64,000 nucleotides of DNA from Liolophura sinensis (Eukaryota; Mollusca; Polyplacophora; Chitonida; Chitonidae): NCBI RefSeq assembly GCF_032854445.1, contig NC_088307.1:7764017-7828016 (forward strand), given 5' to 3'. How positions within the stretch are numbered: the first letter of the stretch is position 1; each line of letters starts with the position of its first letter. Made by a program: the position numbers and the translations under genes. The notes beneath the pieces were generated by a model. The model was not told where the DNA came from, did not search any database, and was given only the letters and a program-made list of their open reading frames with translations. Positions 41,010 to 53,581 of the stretch are shown piece by piece.

Positions 41010-41285
41010 TTTTCAGTCATATGACGACGAGGAATCATTAGGTGTGTATATATATTGTCTTCTTATGGCAGGGCGAGTATAATGCCGAAGACACCAGATA
41101 TGAAACCCCACTCAGTCACATTATACTGACACCGAGCCACCCAAACATGTTTCTTTGCTCTGACCTCCCAGTGCTGAGCGCGAAGCAAGGTAGCAGCAGG
41201 TACCATTTTAAAAATCTTTGGAAAGAGCCGACCCTGGTTTGATCCCGGGGTCTTTGGACTTCGCTTCTGGGGATGATTTGTTTGT
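41010..41285 (+). repeat. Dispersed repeat family D, copy 3
   Basis: TTTCAGTCATATGACGACGA, GGAATCATTAGGTGTG, ATGCCGAAGACACCAGATAT, CATTATACTGACACCGAG, CAGTGCTGAGCGCGAAGCAA and GGTTTGATCCCGGGG. Confidence 0.8.
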
Positions 41286-42214
41286 TAGACTTGGATTTTT
41301 TGTTGTAATATTGAAATATGTATAGCCTACAATTTCTCTTGAAATGCGTTTCCAACACCATATCATCGAATGGAATTTTTTTTCATAGAATCAGCTGTTC
41401 ATGCGCCCCAAACCAACTAGATTTTCATCAAAATTATGACCGGTTTGGGGGTTCACAGTTTCCCACTCTTTTTTCTAAAACGTGTTGGTTACTTATTCTG
41501 TCATGGATTTTGACATAGCTATATCATTCGGACGGCTGAAGCCGTTAGGCGACATATATACTGGATACTTTCTGAATCGTTGTTTACATCTCTTGGTAGT
41601 TTAAAAAAATCGTGAACAACTTTACACTTAGTGAAGTCTGAGATAACTTCGGGCGCAGAAGATGCAGAACAAGTTAAATTTATTTCTTGAGACGCATTTT
41701 CTAGGTGGTAAGACGTGCAGTTATAACATATGGATGATATCTCAGTTTCTCAAATACACTAGTCATCCAAGAACAACAGTGTGTATTTAAAACATCAGTT
41801 GGAAAGTGATTGTGATCCAATTAGCTTGTTTTGGCGAGGACTTGCACTCTGCTATGTATATGCACTTGCTAACTCAGCAGGTGTGCCAGTGTTTGTGTCA
41901 TCGTGTGATCAACTTCATACTGAGGTAGGCACTACTGTTGTAACATTCTTAATTCATCTAAGACTATCAACAGAATTTGTCCTGATGCTCCTCTTTGTAA
42001 ATGTGAATATATATTTACAGTGTTCTGTTTACATGATGTGAGTTCAATCTCTTTCAGATCTATTCTCAGAAAAAGTAGTCCTGCATGGGCGTGACTTCAT
42101 TTTTAAGTGTATAAAAGTGACACTGTGACCAATCGGATTGCGGCTTACAAGCATACATTCATGAAAATTAAATGATATATGTTTAACTATGCTGTAATAT
42201 AAAAGAATACACAG
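41286..42214. other. Intergenic stretch without recognised feature
   Basis: No gene or element recognised. An 86-residue ORF (41781-42041) has no domain. Confidence 0.4.
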
Positions 42215-42460
42215 AGAGTAACATCAGAGCAGCGACGACCCTGTAATAGCTGGCAAATGTTCACACGTAACCGGTGAAGTACGGCTACAACACATCAGAG
42301 CAGCGACGACCCTGTAACAGTTGGCAAATGGTCACACGAAACCGGTGAAGTACGGCAGCAATCTACACACTCCTTAGCAGCAGAATTAGGTGAAAAAATG
42401 CCTTGATCTTGACTGCAGTTTATTAGACGTCACTTGTCTACAATTCTTGTGGGGTCTACT
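42215..42460 (+). repeat. Repeat family B, partial, with internal 58-bp duplication
   Basis: ATCAGAGCAGCGACGACCCT and GGCAAATG.TCACACG.AACC repeat twice about 60 bp apart. TTATTAGACGTCACTTGTCT-type wording follows, as in the 6.8-7.5 kb copies. Confidence 0.7.
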
Positions 42461-43480
42461 TTAGCAAAACGGATTTATTGTTAAAAGAAAACAAGAAGAA
42501 GCAAAGATACACACACAGTTTGTTGAATAATGCGTTAAAAACCTGATGTTTCTTGAGCTTTGGTTTGTTTCATGTGTCTGTAAGAACTCGGGTATGTACA
42601 TGAGCGTATGGAAGTTCGGTAGTTCAGCGTCTATTTTGACTGTCTTCGTCAAAGGGTAAACCGATGCTCCATAAAGGAAGGTTCCGAAGACATCAGCCAA
42701 TTCAAAGTTACATCGCCTTTATATTACCTTTATTACGCACCGCTCCCTATCCCGTCCCATTCTTCAAATAAACAAAAAACAAATTTACTCCTCCAAAAAT
42801 ATTATTATATTTCACAGAAAGTCTGTTGTCTCAGTGATGCTAGAATGAATATAAAAAAGAAAGAAACTTCGCGTGTTACTTCTTGTTCCAAACATATACC
42901 CATATTGAACTAAGCGTGTTGCTAGTGGATCAATGTGGTTTATGGACTTAATGAGCGTACCCTAAACAGGATTAGACAATAAGGTGCGCTTGCTGCACCC
43001 TCCAGTATTGTGATATGATCACTTTCCTATCTCAGAGGGACTAGTACTGGAACTTGTTCAGAATCGCCTATGAATTCTGCGCACGTCTTGGTGCTCAGCG
43101 AGATGAAATTGGGCTCACGGGACCTCACACAACTACAGGGTCGCGCTTTCACAAAAGAGCGCGCTGCATGCATCCCGCGTGGTTCACCACAATTGCAATG
43201 GTCGGATGATATTCATTATGATATTCATCCATATTAACTGCCTGGTACTATCCATTTTCAGTATAATTTATTTCTCCATATGTAAAGTTTCTTTTCTGTT
43301 CAATACATTTTGTTGTAGATTAGACTCTCAGGATATTATGCTGAATATGACACTGTATTATGTTATAATAATAGAATACATTCTAGCATCACTCGAACAA
43401 CCAAATTATTGCTAAAATTAAAACATTTTTTTTTTGAGTGTACATGACACTAACAACTTACATGCGGGGGATAAACAGTC
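42461..43480. other. Intergenic stretch without recognised feature
   Basis: No gene recognised. CAGAAAGTCTGTTGTCTCAG, TGATGCTAGAATGAATATA near 42818 echoes 21150 (GTGTTGTCTGAGTGATGCTA), a minor dispersed repeat. Confidence 0.4.
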
Positions 43481-43482
43481 AA

Positions 43483-43737
43483 CCTGGCGCTGTTGGTTAG
43501 CACGCTAGCACAGCGTAATGACCCAGGAATCTCTCACCAATTCGGTCGCTGTGAGTTCAAATCCAGCTCATGCTGGCCTTCTCTCCGGCCGTACGTGGGA
43601 AGGTCTACCAGCAACCTGCGGATGGTCGTGGGTTTCCCCCAGGTTCTGCCCGGTTTTCACCCACCATAATGCTGGCCGCTGTCGTATAAGTGAAATATTC
43701 TTGAGTACGGCGTAAAACACCAATATAATAAATAAGT
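43483..43737 (+). mobile_element. tRNA-derived SINE, forward
   Basis: Head starting at CTGGCGCTGTTGGTTAGCAC, box B region GTGAGTTCAAATCCAGCTC, body CGGATGGTCGTGGGTTTCCC, and tail TTGAGTACGGCGTAAAACAC. The first ~15 bases of the usual head are altered. Confidence 0.88.
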
Positions 43738-44099
43738 AGACAAATAACTCGGCCAACAAGATTAGACATACCACACTACCAAAATCACATGTGTTAAACG
43801 TTAAGAGATTTATCATATATGTGTCAAGACATGTGCAATCACGCACTTTAACCACACGGCCATGGCCCGCTCCCGTATGTTTTTTTTTAGCAATGCCAAA
43901 TCATCAATCCAAATGAGAAATGGTTTAGATATCCGTGCAGATGAGTGAAACTTCGTCTCACAAATGAAAACAAAACATGTACTCAGTGGCTTTGTTTTTC
44001 ATGAACTGTGTTCCAACGTACCGCTTCCACGCTTTGGATACACCACACCCAAGCCCCTTGTGCATAGCGAACAACACTATCTGATAAATTCATTAAATA

Positions 44100-44435
44100 T
44101 ATTTGCATTAGAATTTGGTCGTTTCACTCAACAAATGTGTTCAACCTGCATTTTGAACATATTTATATTTTTAAAAAATATTATCATAATTCAGATTAAA
44201 TCCATGTGTTTGGATATAAAAAACAAATTTGTACTGAAATAAATTTATTAGACATGCATCACATCCTTATATATACAAAATTGTGCTTCCAAGTACCCAC
44301 CACACAAAAATATTTTTAAATACTCCTTTTCACTTGAAGAAAAAAATCGAAAAAAAATATTAATGACCATACTTGCAAATAAGATTTCACGCTTTTTTCA
44401 TCTGATTTTGACATCATTTTGTACGTTTTCTTCTC
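44100..44435. repeat. Dispersed repeat family E, short form
   Basis: Colinear with 28680-28845 and 29560-29760, without the ~700 bp between them. Confidence 0.72.
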
Positions 44436-44935
44436 GTTTAAGCCACATGACCTTTACCTGGGTTTGAACATAACCTGGGTTTGAACCCACACCCTATGAT
44501 CAGTTTGGTGGGCATCCTTGCCGGCAAAACCTACTGGCTGGAAACGTTCTTCCCTGTAAACTGGGAGTTTTAAGTTCGAAACTTTTGATAAGCTAACGGT
44601 AAAAGGAAGATCTGCTGTGAAATGTTACACGTAAAAGATGTAAGGCAGCTATGTTTGATCATATCTGCTGCAACAAGGGCGTCTGAAAAAAGGTTCACAG
44701 AAGGTAGACGTAGACGAGCGACAGGGTAGATGAGCCATGGTGGCACATATTTTTTATATAACGTACATGCTCAGCTTCATAGTCTGAGGTTTCTACTCTA
44801 AAAAATCATCTTTTAGATCTAAAAGGGGGTCTGAGTCATGCTGGAATGTATTCTATTATTGCAGCGGATTATTTGGTTGAACGAATGAATGAATGTCTAT
44901 GGTTTAACGCCACATATCGATTGAGTACTTTGTTC
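44436..44935. other. Intergenic stretch without recognised feature
   Basis: A local repeat of ACCTGGGTTTGAAC (44455 and 44475) is the only structure noted. Confidence 0.4.
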
Positions 44936-44939
44936 TAGC

Positions 44940-45130
44940 GGTTTATGTAAACTGCTTAACAAGTGACAAGTTAGACGCTCCCTAGTGCCATGGCTAAAAC
45001 AAAATTAGGTAAGAAAAATGCAGGGGTGTCAGTTGCAATGTATTAGACATCACTGGTCCAGAAATAATCAAAATGTTATGCTTTCACACGAAAGTTGTGA
45101 AAAAGGGCCAGGCTTCGAGGATGCTTTATT
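44940..45130 (+). repeat. Repeat family B, partial
   Basis: TGCCATGGCTAAAACAAAAT, GTATTAGACATCACTGGTCC and AGGCTTCGAGGATGCTT match the 6.8-7.5 kb copies. Confidence 0.65.
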
Positions 45131-45930
45131 TTTGCAATTTTGAATTATTGCAAACTGTCGTGGTCGTGTGCGTCAGTAACCTGTATGCGCTAAAAGAGGC
45201 TATGCCCGAAAGAATTTGATTCGCTAATCAAATCACATTTTCTCTACTTTCCACAAACAGCTAAAATTATTGCTTTGTACAAAATAGACTCCTTCCTCTA
45301 CTATTTCTAGTGTTAAAGTGATTCCAAAGTTCTAAGAAGTTACAAAGGGCACTACTTTATTACCGATTTTTAACGGTAACGCGCGCACAGAGGAGGTGAA
45401 TATTTCGTGTAGGGTATGAATATTTGGGCTGTATACTAAAATAACAGCGGAGCTCTGTTTTGATTTATGGTGATTGACATTTTGCCATAAATCGCATAGT
45501 CTCTATAACACATACTGACCGGCAGAATATGAGCAGCAGCGAAATGCTAAGCATGTGACGTCCATTCTCAGTTGTCGGCGAGCGATGACGCCCTCGTCAA
45601 GCCTCTAGGCTGGTTTCACATCTCGGTTGAGTACTTTATTCCAGCATCATGCTTTATTCCAGCATCAAGGAGGTGAGCTATCCGATTGGCAACTAGATGT
45701 ACATGCCTTACTCATTAAAATGAAAACAGTAAAATAATTACCACTATGTCTGAATCGAAAATGTTCGTGCATAAAAAATCGCAAGATGTTTTAAGCAGAC
45801 GCCTACCATGCACAAGCAGGATTAAAAGGATTACAGTTCATTTGGAAAGTTATGAGGGCAGCCAATGTAGGTAGAGCTTTGTCAACGTTTCAATAAGAAG
45901 TAAACAAAATTTACTTTTTTATATGATCGG
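45131..45930. other. Intergenic stretch without recognised feature
   Basis: No gene or element recognised. Confidence 0.4.
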
Positions 45931-46184
45931 TAAAACGCTGACGGGGGCCTCCGTGGCTCAGTCGGTTAAAGCGCTAGCGCAGCGTAATGACCCAGGAGTC
46001 TCTCACCAATGCGGTCGCTGTGAGTTCAAGTCCAGCTCATGCTGGCGCCCGTACGTGAGAAGGTCTGCCAGCAACCTGCGGATGGTCGTGGGTTTCCCCT
46101 GGGCTCTGCCCGGTTTCCACCCACCATAATGCTGGCCGCCGTCGTATAAGTGAAATATTCTTGAGTACGGCGTAAAACACCAAT

Positions 46185-46218
<34 letters not shown>

Positions 46219-46228
46219 AAACGCTGAC
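45931..46228 (+). mobile_element. Intact SINE with perfect target-site duplication
   Basis: The element (45943-46216) is bounded by a perfect 12-bp direct repeat TAAAACGCTGAC (45931-45942 and 46217-46228). It starts GGGGGCCTCCGTGGCTCAGT, followed by CGGTTAAAGCG (box A). The box B region is GTGAGTTCAAGTCC. It ends with AAACACCAATC and a poly-A of about 30. A clean duplication and long poly-A show target-primed integration and a recent date. About 12 bases are missing from the body (after CATGCTGG) compared with sister copies. Confidence 0.95.
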
Positions 46229-48393
46229 CTCTGGCAAGTTACTGACGAACTTTCCCCCAGGGGACGCACAGATATGTACACTGCACTGGTGGAAGACATG
46301 AGGTATTCACCGAACTTGAGACGGCGCAAACGGCCACAGGAGTGTCGTCGATCTCCCACAAATGCTCTGAGGGCGGGTTAATCTACAAATGTCTTGACAA
46401 TGGATGGATTTGAACCTGCAGCTTGTCTGTCATAGTGACTGAAAGACGATCTTTAACCATTCATAGCAGCAAACAATATGCTGCTGAGACAGCTTGGGAT
46501 GAAATCTTATGTTTCATTTTAGAGCTGTTCATCATTTTCTTAAGTTAATGCAGTTACAGAAGTTTTGTCAAGAAATGGAAAATTAACACTATAGTGTGGT
46601 TAATTCTCTGTGATGAAGATACAGAACATAGCGACGATGTGGGGTGGTGATAAAGGCCAATGACCCTCAAATATTTTGTCACAGCATCGCCAGTAATGCT
46701 GTCAAACAAGTCATACTGTAGTGGTCAGTGACGTCACCAAATTCATGGTTTCCGGCCATGCGAAGCGGGAGGGATGAAATTGACAGTATTTTCAATGGGC
46801 GAATTTACACACAAAACACCAAATGCTAGTAAAAGACACAATTCCGTAGATTCCCACACTAAGGGTGAAACGTGATACACAAACATACTCACTCTGAGTA
46901 ACGAACTTTAAATAGCGGAGCAATTCCAGCACCTTCGCTCGTTTTGTCATATCAGCCATGTGTAGGACATCACATACAGAGCTACTTTTGCATTCTTAGC
47001 GAAAAATGTGCACATTTAGCACAGTGCTGTGTTGTGATTTCCAAGCGCCCTTGGAACTAATTTGGGATGGCAATTCTATAAATTTCAGTTTAATTAAACT
47101 GGCTGATGAACAACAAAATATGAAAAATGCTAAAAAAAAGTGATTGTACTGTTTTCACCTAAACAATCTCTACATTCATGAAGTACGGGAAATAGGCTGG
47201 TTTTCTATAACAAAAAAAAAACAAAAATAAAAAACAAACAAACGCAGCAGCCTTGGGCTTAACGAGGCAGTAGATACGAGTCTCTAGAGGCTGAGAAGAA
47301 TTCCCAGTCTCGATATCACTACAACAAAAAGGGTAGTGATCCGTGTCACGGTGTGAAAATGGTATATTTGTGGATAGCCAGCGACTTTGATCGTTTACTA
47401 AATGATCTCCAAGCTCCAGGTAATCCATTATCTCAAGTTTTCAATTTATGATTTTTGACATAACGTTAGTAAATGTGTAAAAGCCATCTGAAACAGTCGC
47501 GGATGTATCAGCCTCATGTTTATTAATGAGGTTCTGAACAACGCCCCTTGCAAAATATTGTCGTGTTAGCCACAGCAATATTAACAACATTCCTTTATCA
47601 TTTATAGGTTTTCAGTCTGTCAAGATACCTGTCACATTCGTATACAAGTGGACAGTGATGTAATCAGTGTTAACCAATGAACGCTCCGTACGAGAAAAAA
47701 AGACCACAAATTTTCATCGGTTGAAGTGGGAGTGTGTCTTCATTAATATTCATCATCAAGCAAGAACTGGCAAAAGTAAGGTGTCGACCGAAGAACACGA
47801 ATGCGAGGAAATTAGCAGAGAAGCCAAGGCCCTTGTTTGTCAGAAAGGTTAGCTGTGCTAAACAAATTCTACAGTAAACCTTCAAATCCACATAATCTTT
47901 CCATTTTTTTGGCGTTGCCATCTAATCTCATGATTGTCGTATATAGAGCTATAGGTGTCTGCACATGTCAGCTGTCATTTGCTGTTTACGACTTCCCGTC
48001 AGGATATAGCAGTCGTTTCCATTAGTTGGCCAGGATTATGTTAAATAGCTATGTTTACGTCACAGTATGCGAGATGTGCAGGCTTTTCAGCAGAGGTTAA
48101 GTAGGCTTAACTCTCCTCTGCATAAGGAGAGTAATAAACCGACGGCGAAAAGAAACTTTACGACCAGTCTTTTCAGCAAATTAATACCAAATTATTGTAG
48201 GAAAACATTGTACAAAGCAAATTCCTATGTGCGACAAGCGTCTTATACGCCCACACGAATTTGTTTTGAGACAACGAAGAAAGTTGAAAAATCACGTGTC
48301 CCAAGGATGGCCGCAACTGCAGATGTAATAAGTGTAAAAAAACGTTACACACATTGTGCTGGACTTGCACACTGACTAAAAACCACTAAAGTA
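46229..48393. other. Intergenic stretch without recognised feature
   Basis: Several ORFs up to 102 residues (such as 48067-48375) have no domain that I recognise. A poly-A/poly-C-poor low-complexity run lies near 47210. Confidence 0.4.
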
Positions 48394-49275
48394 ATGCCTC
48401 GATTGACTCCAGAACAACGCGAGAGGGCCCTGGGTATGGCATCCGTGCGAGCCACCCATGCCCACATTGCAAGGACCTTCGACTGCTGTCATGTAACTGT
48501 GTCAAACTTAATGCAACGTTACAGACAGGGCAGACATCAGACAGGCCAAGAACAGGCAGGTCGAGGGTAATTACGTCCAGAGAAGACCTGTGCACCTTAC
48601 ACCGCTGAAGAACCGCTTCCTTACAGTGACGTCATCGTCAATCAATGCCTTAGGTCACCGGGTCAGTCGGCAGATCGTGTCCAGGAGACTCATGACTCAC
48701 GGATTTAGGGCCAATCGACCAATCAGAGGGCAGTTATTGACAGCCGAACATCGTCGCCAGAGATTGCGATGGGCTCGAATTGTACGCCGTTGGCAGCGAC
48801 CTGATTGGCAACGTGTTGTTTTCACGGATAAAAGCCGCTTCTGGCTGTTCAGAACCGATGGCAGACAGCGAGTTTACCGTCGAAGAGGCGAACGAATGGC
48901 TGCATCATGTGTCCAGGAGGTGGTACCGTTTGGTGGCGGCAGTGTGATGGTGTGGGATGGGATTTGTGGAGAGGAACGGACACCATTGATCATTATCTAC
49001 GGAAACCTAACAGCTCAGCGTTATGTGAATGAGATTATACGTCCTGTTGTCCTGCCATTCCTTCAACAGCAGCCACATGGTGTCCTGTACCAGCATGACA
49101 ACGCCAGACCCCATACAGCTCGACTTGTGCAGAACTTCGTGGACAAGAGCTGGCGTTCGCTCTCCAAAATGAATGGCAACGAATCCCACGTCATCTCATC
49201 AGACGACTGACTTTTTCTATGCGCCGGAAAGTTTTTGCATGCATTGAAGCAAGGGGTGACAACACGCGATATTGA
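48394..49275 (+). pseudogene. Tc1/mariner-type transposase, frameshifted and internally deleted
   Basis: The ORF opens with MPRLTPEQRERALGMASVRA, a helix-turn-helix start, and reaches a stop near 48570. The body then continues in another frame (48590-49140) with VSRRLMTHGFRANRPIRGQL. It carries the DDE-type motifs FTDKSRFWLF (first Asp) and YQHDNARPHTARLVQNF (second Asp). Straight after that it jumps to the C-terminal ALQNEWQRIPRHLIRRL and ends NTRY at 49275. The third acidic residue and its SPDLNPIE-type context are deleted, so it cannot be active. Terminal inverted repeats were not found by eye. Confidence 0.88.
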
Positions 49276-49774
49276 TTGGTTTTCATATTGACTGATTTTA
49301 AAAATAATCAATTATTTGTATACTCTGCCCATTGTTAACCGAGATGGAATGGCTATTTTTGTATCCCTGCTCTGTTTGTTCACTTGTAAAATGATTTAAG
49401 GGATGCATTGTCCGTTCTTACCCAAGACTTTCAGCATCTAAAGTCATTGGCCTTTTCGTGACCTGTATACAAATGAGATATTAAAAGTCTATTTAATACA
49501 CTGAAGTAATGTTCCACGAACTTTCGTCTGTTAGTATAACTATAAAATATACAAACTGGTAGAAATGTAAAACTTAGTGCATGACTGTAAACATACATAC
49601 ATACAGATAGACATTCAAACCACACAGACAGCTAAAAGTCTAAAAAGATTGTGACACTGCATGCGAGATAAATGCAAAATACAGGCTGGTTTAAACAAAT
49701 ATAAATGATATCCATACTTTGGCCGCCGGCATGCAAATGCAGTCATACAATGTACATGGTTTTAAGTGGAATAT

Positions 49775-49878
49775 AAATCTATATCTGACGATATCTATAT
49801 CTGACGATATCTATATCTGGCGATATCTATCTCTGACGATATCTATCTGTGATAGATATCTGTCTGTCTATCTATCTA

Positions 49879-49949
<71 letters not shown>

Positions 49950-49975
49950 ATTTATTATATATATATGATATTTCC
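49775..49975. repeat. Microsatellites: GATATCTATATCTGAC repeats, (TCTA)n and (TA)n
   Basis: Several ~21-bp CGATATCTATATCTGA-type repeats grade into CTATCTATC and then a pure TA run of about 65 bases (49882-49946). Confidence 0.95.
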
Positions 49976-51425
49976 AGTTTTCTGGGAGCCAGAGGTGAAA
50001 CTGACATATGGTCTACTTCAAAGGCTTGTACAGGAAGTGGAAAGTCAAAGTAACAACTCATCAAGATATGTTGTTACGGTATTGAAAACAGCAACAGAAA
50101 ACAGACTCAGTATTACCGGTCTTTAAAAGTTTCCAGTTCACCTTTGCATCCCAAGGAACGTATTCCAGGAGATCCAAAGTAAAGACCATGGGATAAACAC
50201 ACAATTCACACAAGTCACAAATTGTCCCAGTCAGGTACTTCGCTAGGTTAGCGAACGCGAACACAGTACACAGGTTACACAGAACTGGAACAGTCAAGCC
50301 TTTGAATGACGTCACACCCGCAGAGCACAACACAGGGTAAATCCAGGCATGGAGGTATAATCCACTTTAGAACAGTCACAACTCCCGCAGAAACTCACAA
50401 ACGAGCCGTTCAGAGACGTAGAGTAATGTCACCTTGTGGCAGAACGAACGTCCTTTGCAAAACTGAAAAGTTCAGTTTAGAGTCCGTGACGACCTTGTCG
50501 GTCAGGTGAGGTCAGCGTGTTAAACAAATTACACAGTCAACACTGTATAATCATAATAAAGATCCGAACACCAATAAACGTGACTTCCGCAGAAATTCAC
50601 TTAAACCAGACATCAGTACAACTGTGGTACACAAACGGTGCCGGCATAAAAATCTGTCCTCCCAAACGATACGAGAGCGTCGCACACTCTCCTGGCTCCC
50701 AGTGGATGCGGCAAAAATACCTCCCCTCTGCACAGAAAACACGGCTTATATACGTTCCAGGTGGATTCAACTATTCTTAAACAAAGAATTAACAGCCAAT
50801 GAAATAAACGAAGCATTGAACAAGGTGCTTTCGATCCGGTCCGCGCTGTACACATATAACAGGGCCTGTTATGCTTTCACAAAGGTCCGCAGACTAACAG
50901 TACATGAAAACGTTAAATAGTCATACATAACAATGTGCTTTGTAATGTAGTAAGCGTTCTAAAGCCCAAGGTTAATTTAGAGACTATACCAGAGTTTGCG
51001 ACTATAAAGCGGAAGCTACAACGTTAAAACGTTATCATTGAGGAGTCGGATGAACTCTCAAGTGTGCAATGTCATGATGACGTTAACCGGGTTTCTACGG
51101 TTGCCACCGAAGCACTGACCGATGTTAAGTTGGAAAATAAAAACGCATATGAAAAGAATACGGCAGATGAACAAAATTTCAAACGCAGAGAATTAGACGA
51201 GAGGATAAATTGAGGAATCCGGCCGTCCGGATAGACAATCTGTGGCGGAAATTAAAGCGGGTATTGCGGCAAAGCAAACGTATAAGTTGTCAACGGAGAA
51301 TGAGCAGACAAAAACACTGGCGAGCACGGCTTTAGGAATGTTATAATGGTAACAAAATTGAAATATTCACAGAACAATTTAACAACGGTACAAAAGATAA
51401 ATGAAGGTACAGTGACGAATTGCGG
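49976..51425. other. Intergenic stretch without recognised gene
   Basis: Possible repeat-derived text (CCGCAGAAACTCAC / CCGCAGAAATTCAC at 50392 and 50590). ORFs up to 98 residues are not recognisable. Confidence 0.4.
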
Positions 51426-51429
51426 CAAA

Positions 51430-53290
51430 CAGTTTGGGAAATTTGAGTATAGGTGCGGGAAACATCGTGAAAGCAATTGACACTGTATCGACTTATATGT
51501 TTCATGTCAAACTGTCGGAACTACCATCAGAGAGTATTGTAAAGACGCTTCTAATGGGTGTTCGAGAAACCATTATCCCTAACAGCGATGCCAAAACACA
51601 GCTGACACGGTTACAGGAAACCACCAAAGAGTTTGCTTCTCTGTTGGCTGCTGAGTGAGCACTCATGTCCGACCAGCATGTGGTGAATAAAAAATTCTTT
51701 TTTGGGCCGAAGTGATGGCCTTTGGGAAGCTTTAACTCCATACGAACGATCAGATACTGTTAGATTACACCAGACGTTTTGGTCCTCCTGGAACTCGCAG
51801 ATGCCACGGGAGCCGCACTTGCTACTTACGAGGACATACTGACCTCCGAAGGATCCGTTCCAATTGGTTGCTGACAGCAGGCGCAGTGGTTAGTGAGGCT
51901 GTTAAAGCCGTTTGCTCGCTTCTAACACCGAATGGACATCCAGCTTCTGGTATTCCGGAGGATTTTAGGGCTTGGATGTCGAACAGAAGTATAGCCATTC
52001 ATTTTGTTAAGTTTGCCAACAATCGCTTCAATGTATTTTTTTGATAATTCTTTGGCTCTGTTACCATCATGGCCACATTGTGAAGTTCCTGCAGAAAGTA
52101 GCCCGGAGCAACCTTCTCATCGACGAGGTTAGGGGAGACCGAGAGGACCAGTTTCTTTGGTCATGTGTTAGAGGTGTTGCAATATTCGATCTTCTGGTCA
52201 CATCTCCCTTTCATGAACTTGTCTTGGAGACCACCCATATAATGCATCTTAATCCTTACTTGCAGCAGTTAAGAACTGCCCTGGAAGAAATGAGTTCAAA
52301 CGCATGGTGCATCCTCCAGAACAATTGCAGTATATTCATAAGCTGATGTTTACAGATCCGTGATGCCCCCAGTCTGATGATTAAGATCATCTTAAGACAT
52401 ACCCTTGGAGATTTTCAGCCTTATAGTTACACACAGTTTGGTGATGTTTGTAAGGCAGGTTTCCGCTCAGCTACTTGGAGGTGAGCACCCCAACATCGAT
52501 CCCAGCCTTGAAGTAGTCTCGCTCCATGTCAAACAGTAACTCTATAGGAGAAAGCCATTTTGCTTATCTGAAGTACGCCACATCAAACCCAAGGCTTGTG
52601 TAGAAACCCTCGAGGTCATGTGGGCCTACGACAAAACAAGCAGATGGCTAGAAGAATTAGATGCACAAGAGCGCCGCAGAATATTAGAAATAGCTCGAAC
52701 AAATGCCCAGAATTTAGGGAGATGTGGGGTAGTAGAAGAATTAGTCAACAGATGCTAACCGCACTGAAAAAGAGAGGGCAGCCAAAGAGAAAGCTGTGAA
52801 AGGCAAAACTAGTCGGCAAAAGACCATCAACGAAGTGGAGTTTTTTGTGTGTGAGGGGGGGGGGGTATTGCCGGACAATTGAAGATGTCGATGATATAAA
52901 AGAGTAACTTAGCGATAAGTAGGCAGTATGTGCCCTGTAGTCACAGCTTTACAAGAATGTTGTGTCACCACCGGGAGCGGACAAAACGCTCTTCAATTTT
53001 AGTCGTATGGACAAAGCATTCACCTTCCAACATTTGACCGCCAATTTGAAAAAGGTAATACTCCATTATCAAAATTATCTGGAATCATCAACAGTATCTC
53101 AACATCCTACGATCGCAGAGCCGGCTGTTAGGGAAGTCAAAATTCGTGCTGCCAAACAGTCGGTTCTGTGCAAATATTCCACCATGACAAACCAACAAAT
53201 GGTCTTAAAAAAGAACAACAGCCGAAAACGACGTTACCTACGGATATTGTGGGCAACCGTAGAGGGCACAGATGGGCGGTAGGGAAAACC
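51430..53290 (+). pseudogene. Decayed multi-frame relic of an uncharacterised, multi-copy invertebrate protein
   Basis: Successive in-frame islands read in different frames. They are LSELPSESIVKTLLMGVRET (about 51513), FVKFANNRFNVFFDNS (about 52000) and GVAIFDLLVTSPFHEL (about 52172), then VETLEVMWAYDKTSRWLEEL (about 52600) and ADKTLFNFSRMDKAFTFQHL (about 52977). I remember this order of motifs from large, often multi-copy, unnamed proteins in invertebrate genomes that look transposon-associated. No function is claimed. Stops and shifts separate every island. Confidence 0.5.
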
Positions 53291-53570
53291 AAACGTTGGT
53301 GCACCGGCCAGGTTGTATCCGTGTGTGACAGACACCAACTGCCAACTGATGAGGACGATCGAGATAACAACGCGCCACCTCATCCGTTTATATTTTATAC
53401 AATTTCTCCTATGACGGGGATGACAAGGAATACAGGCTTCATTTGAAAATATTGCAAGAAGTGTAGAGAGAGAGTACTTGTATTTGGAAAATTTTGGATA
53501 GAGCGCGGATACAGCAGACAAGGCGTTGTGAGCTCTCTCTTTCTTGAGGTGTCTGATTCATAATATAGAG
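53291..53570. other. Spacer between pseudogene and LINE
   Basis: Nothing recognised. Minus-strand ORFs here are antisense shadows. Confidence 0.35.
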
Positions 53571-53581
53571 TAAATGACAAA

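Noticed and set aside
46003-46359. 118-residue minus-strand ORF
   Set aside because: Antisense of the intact SINE and its poly-A.
48067-48375. 102-residue ORF before the transposase
   Set aside because: Basic, no recognised motif, no start context. Left unassigned.
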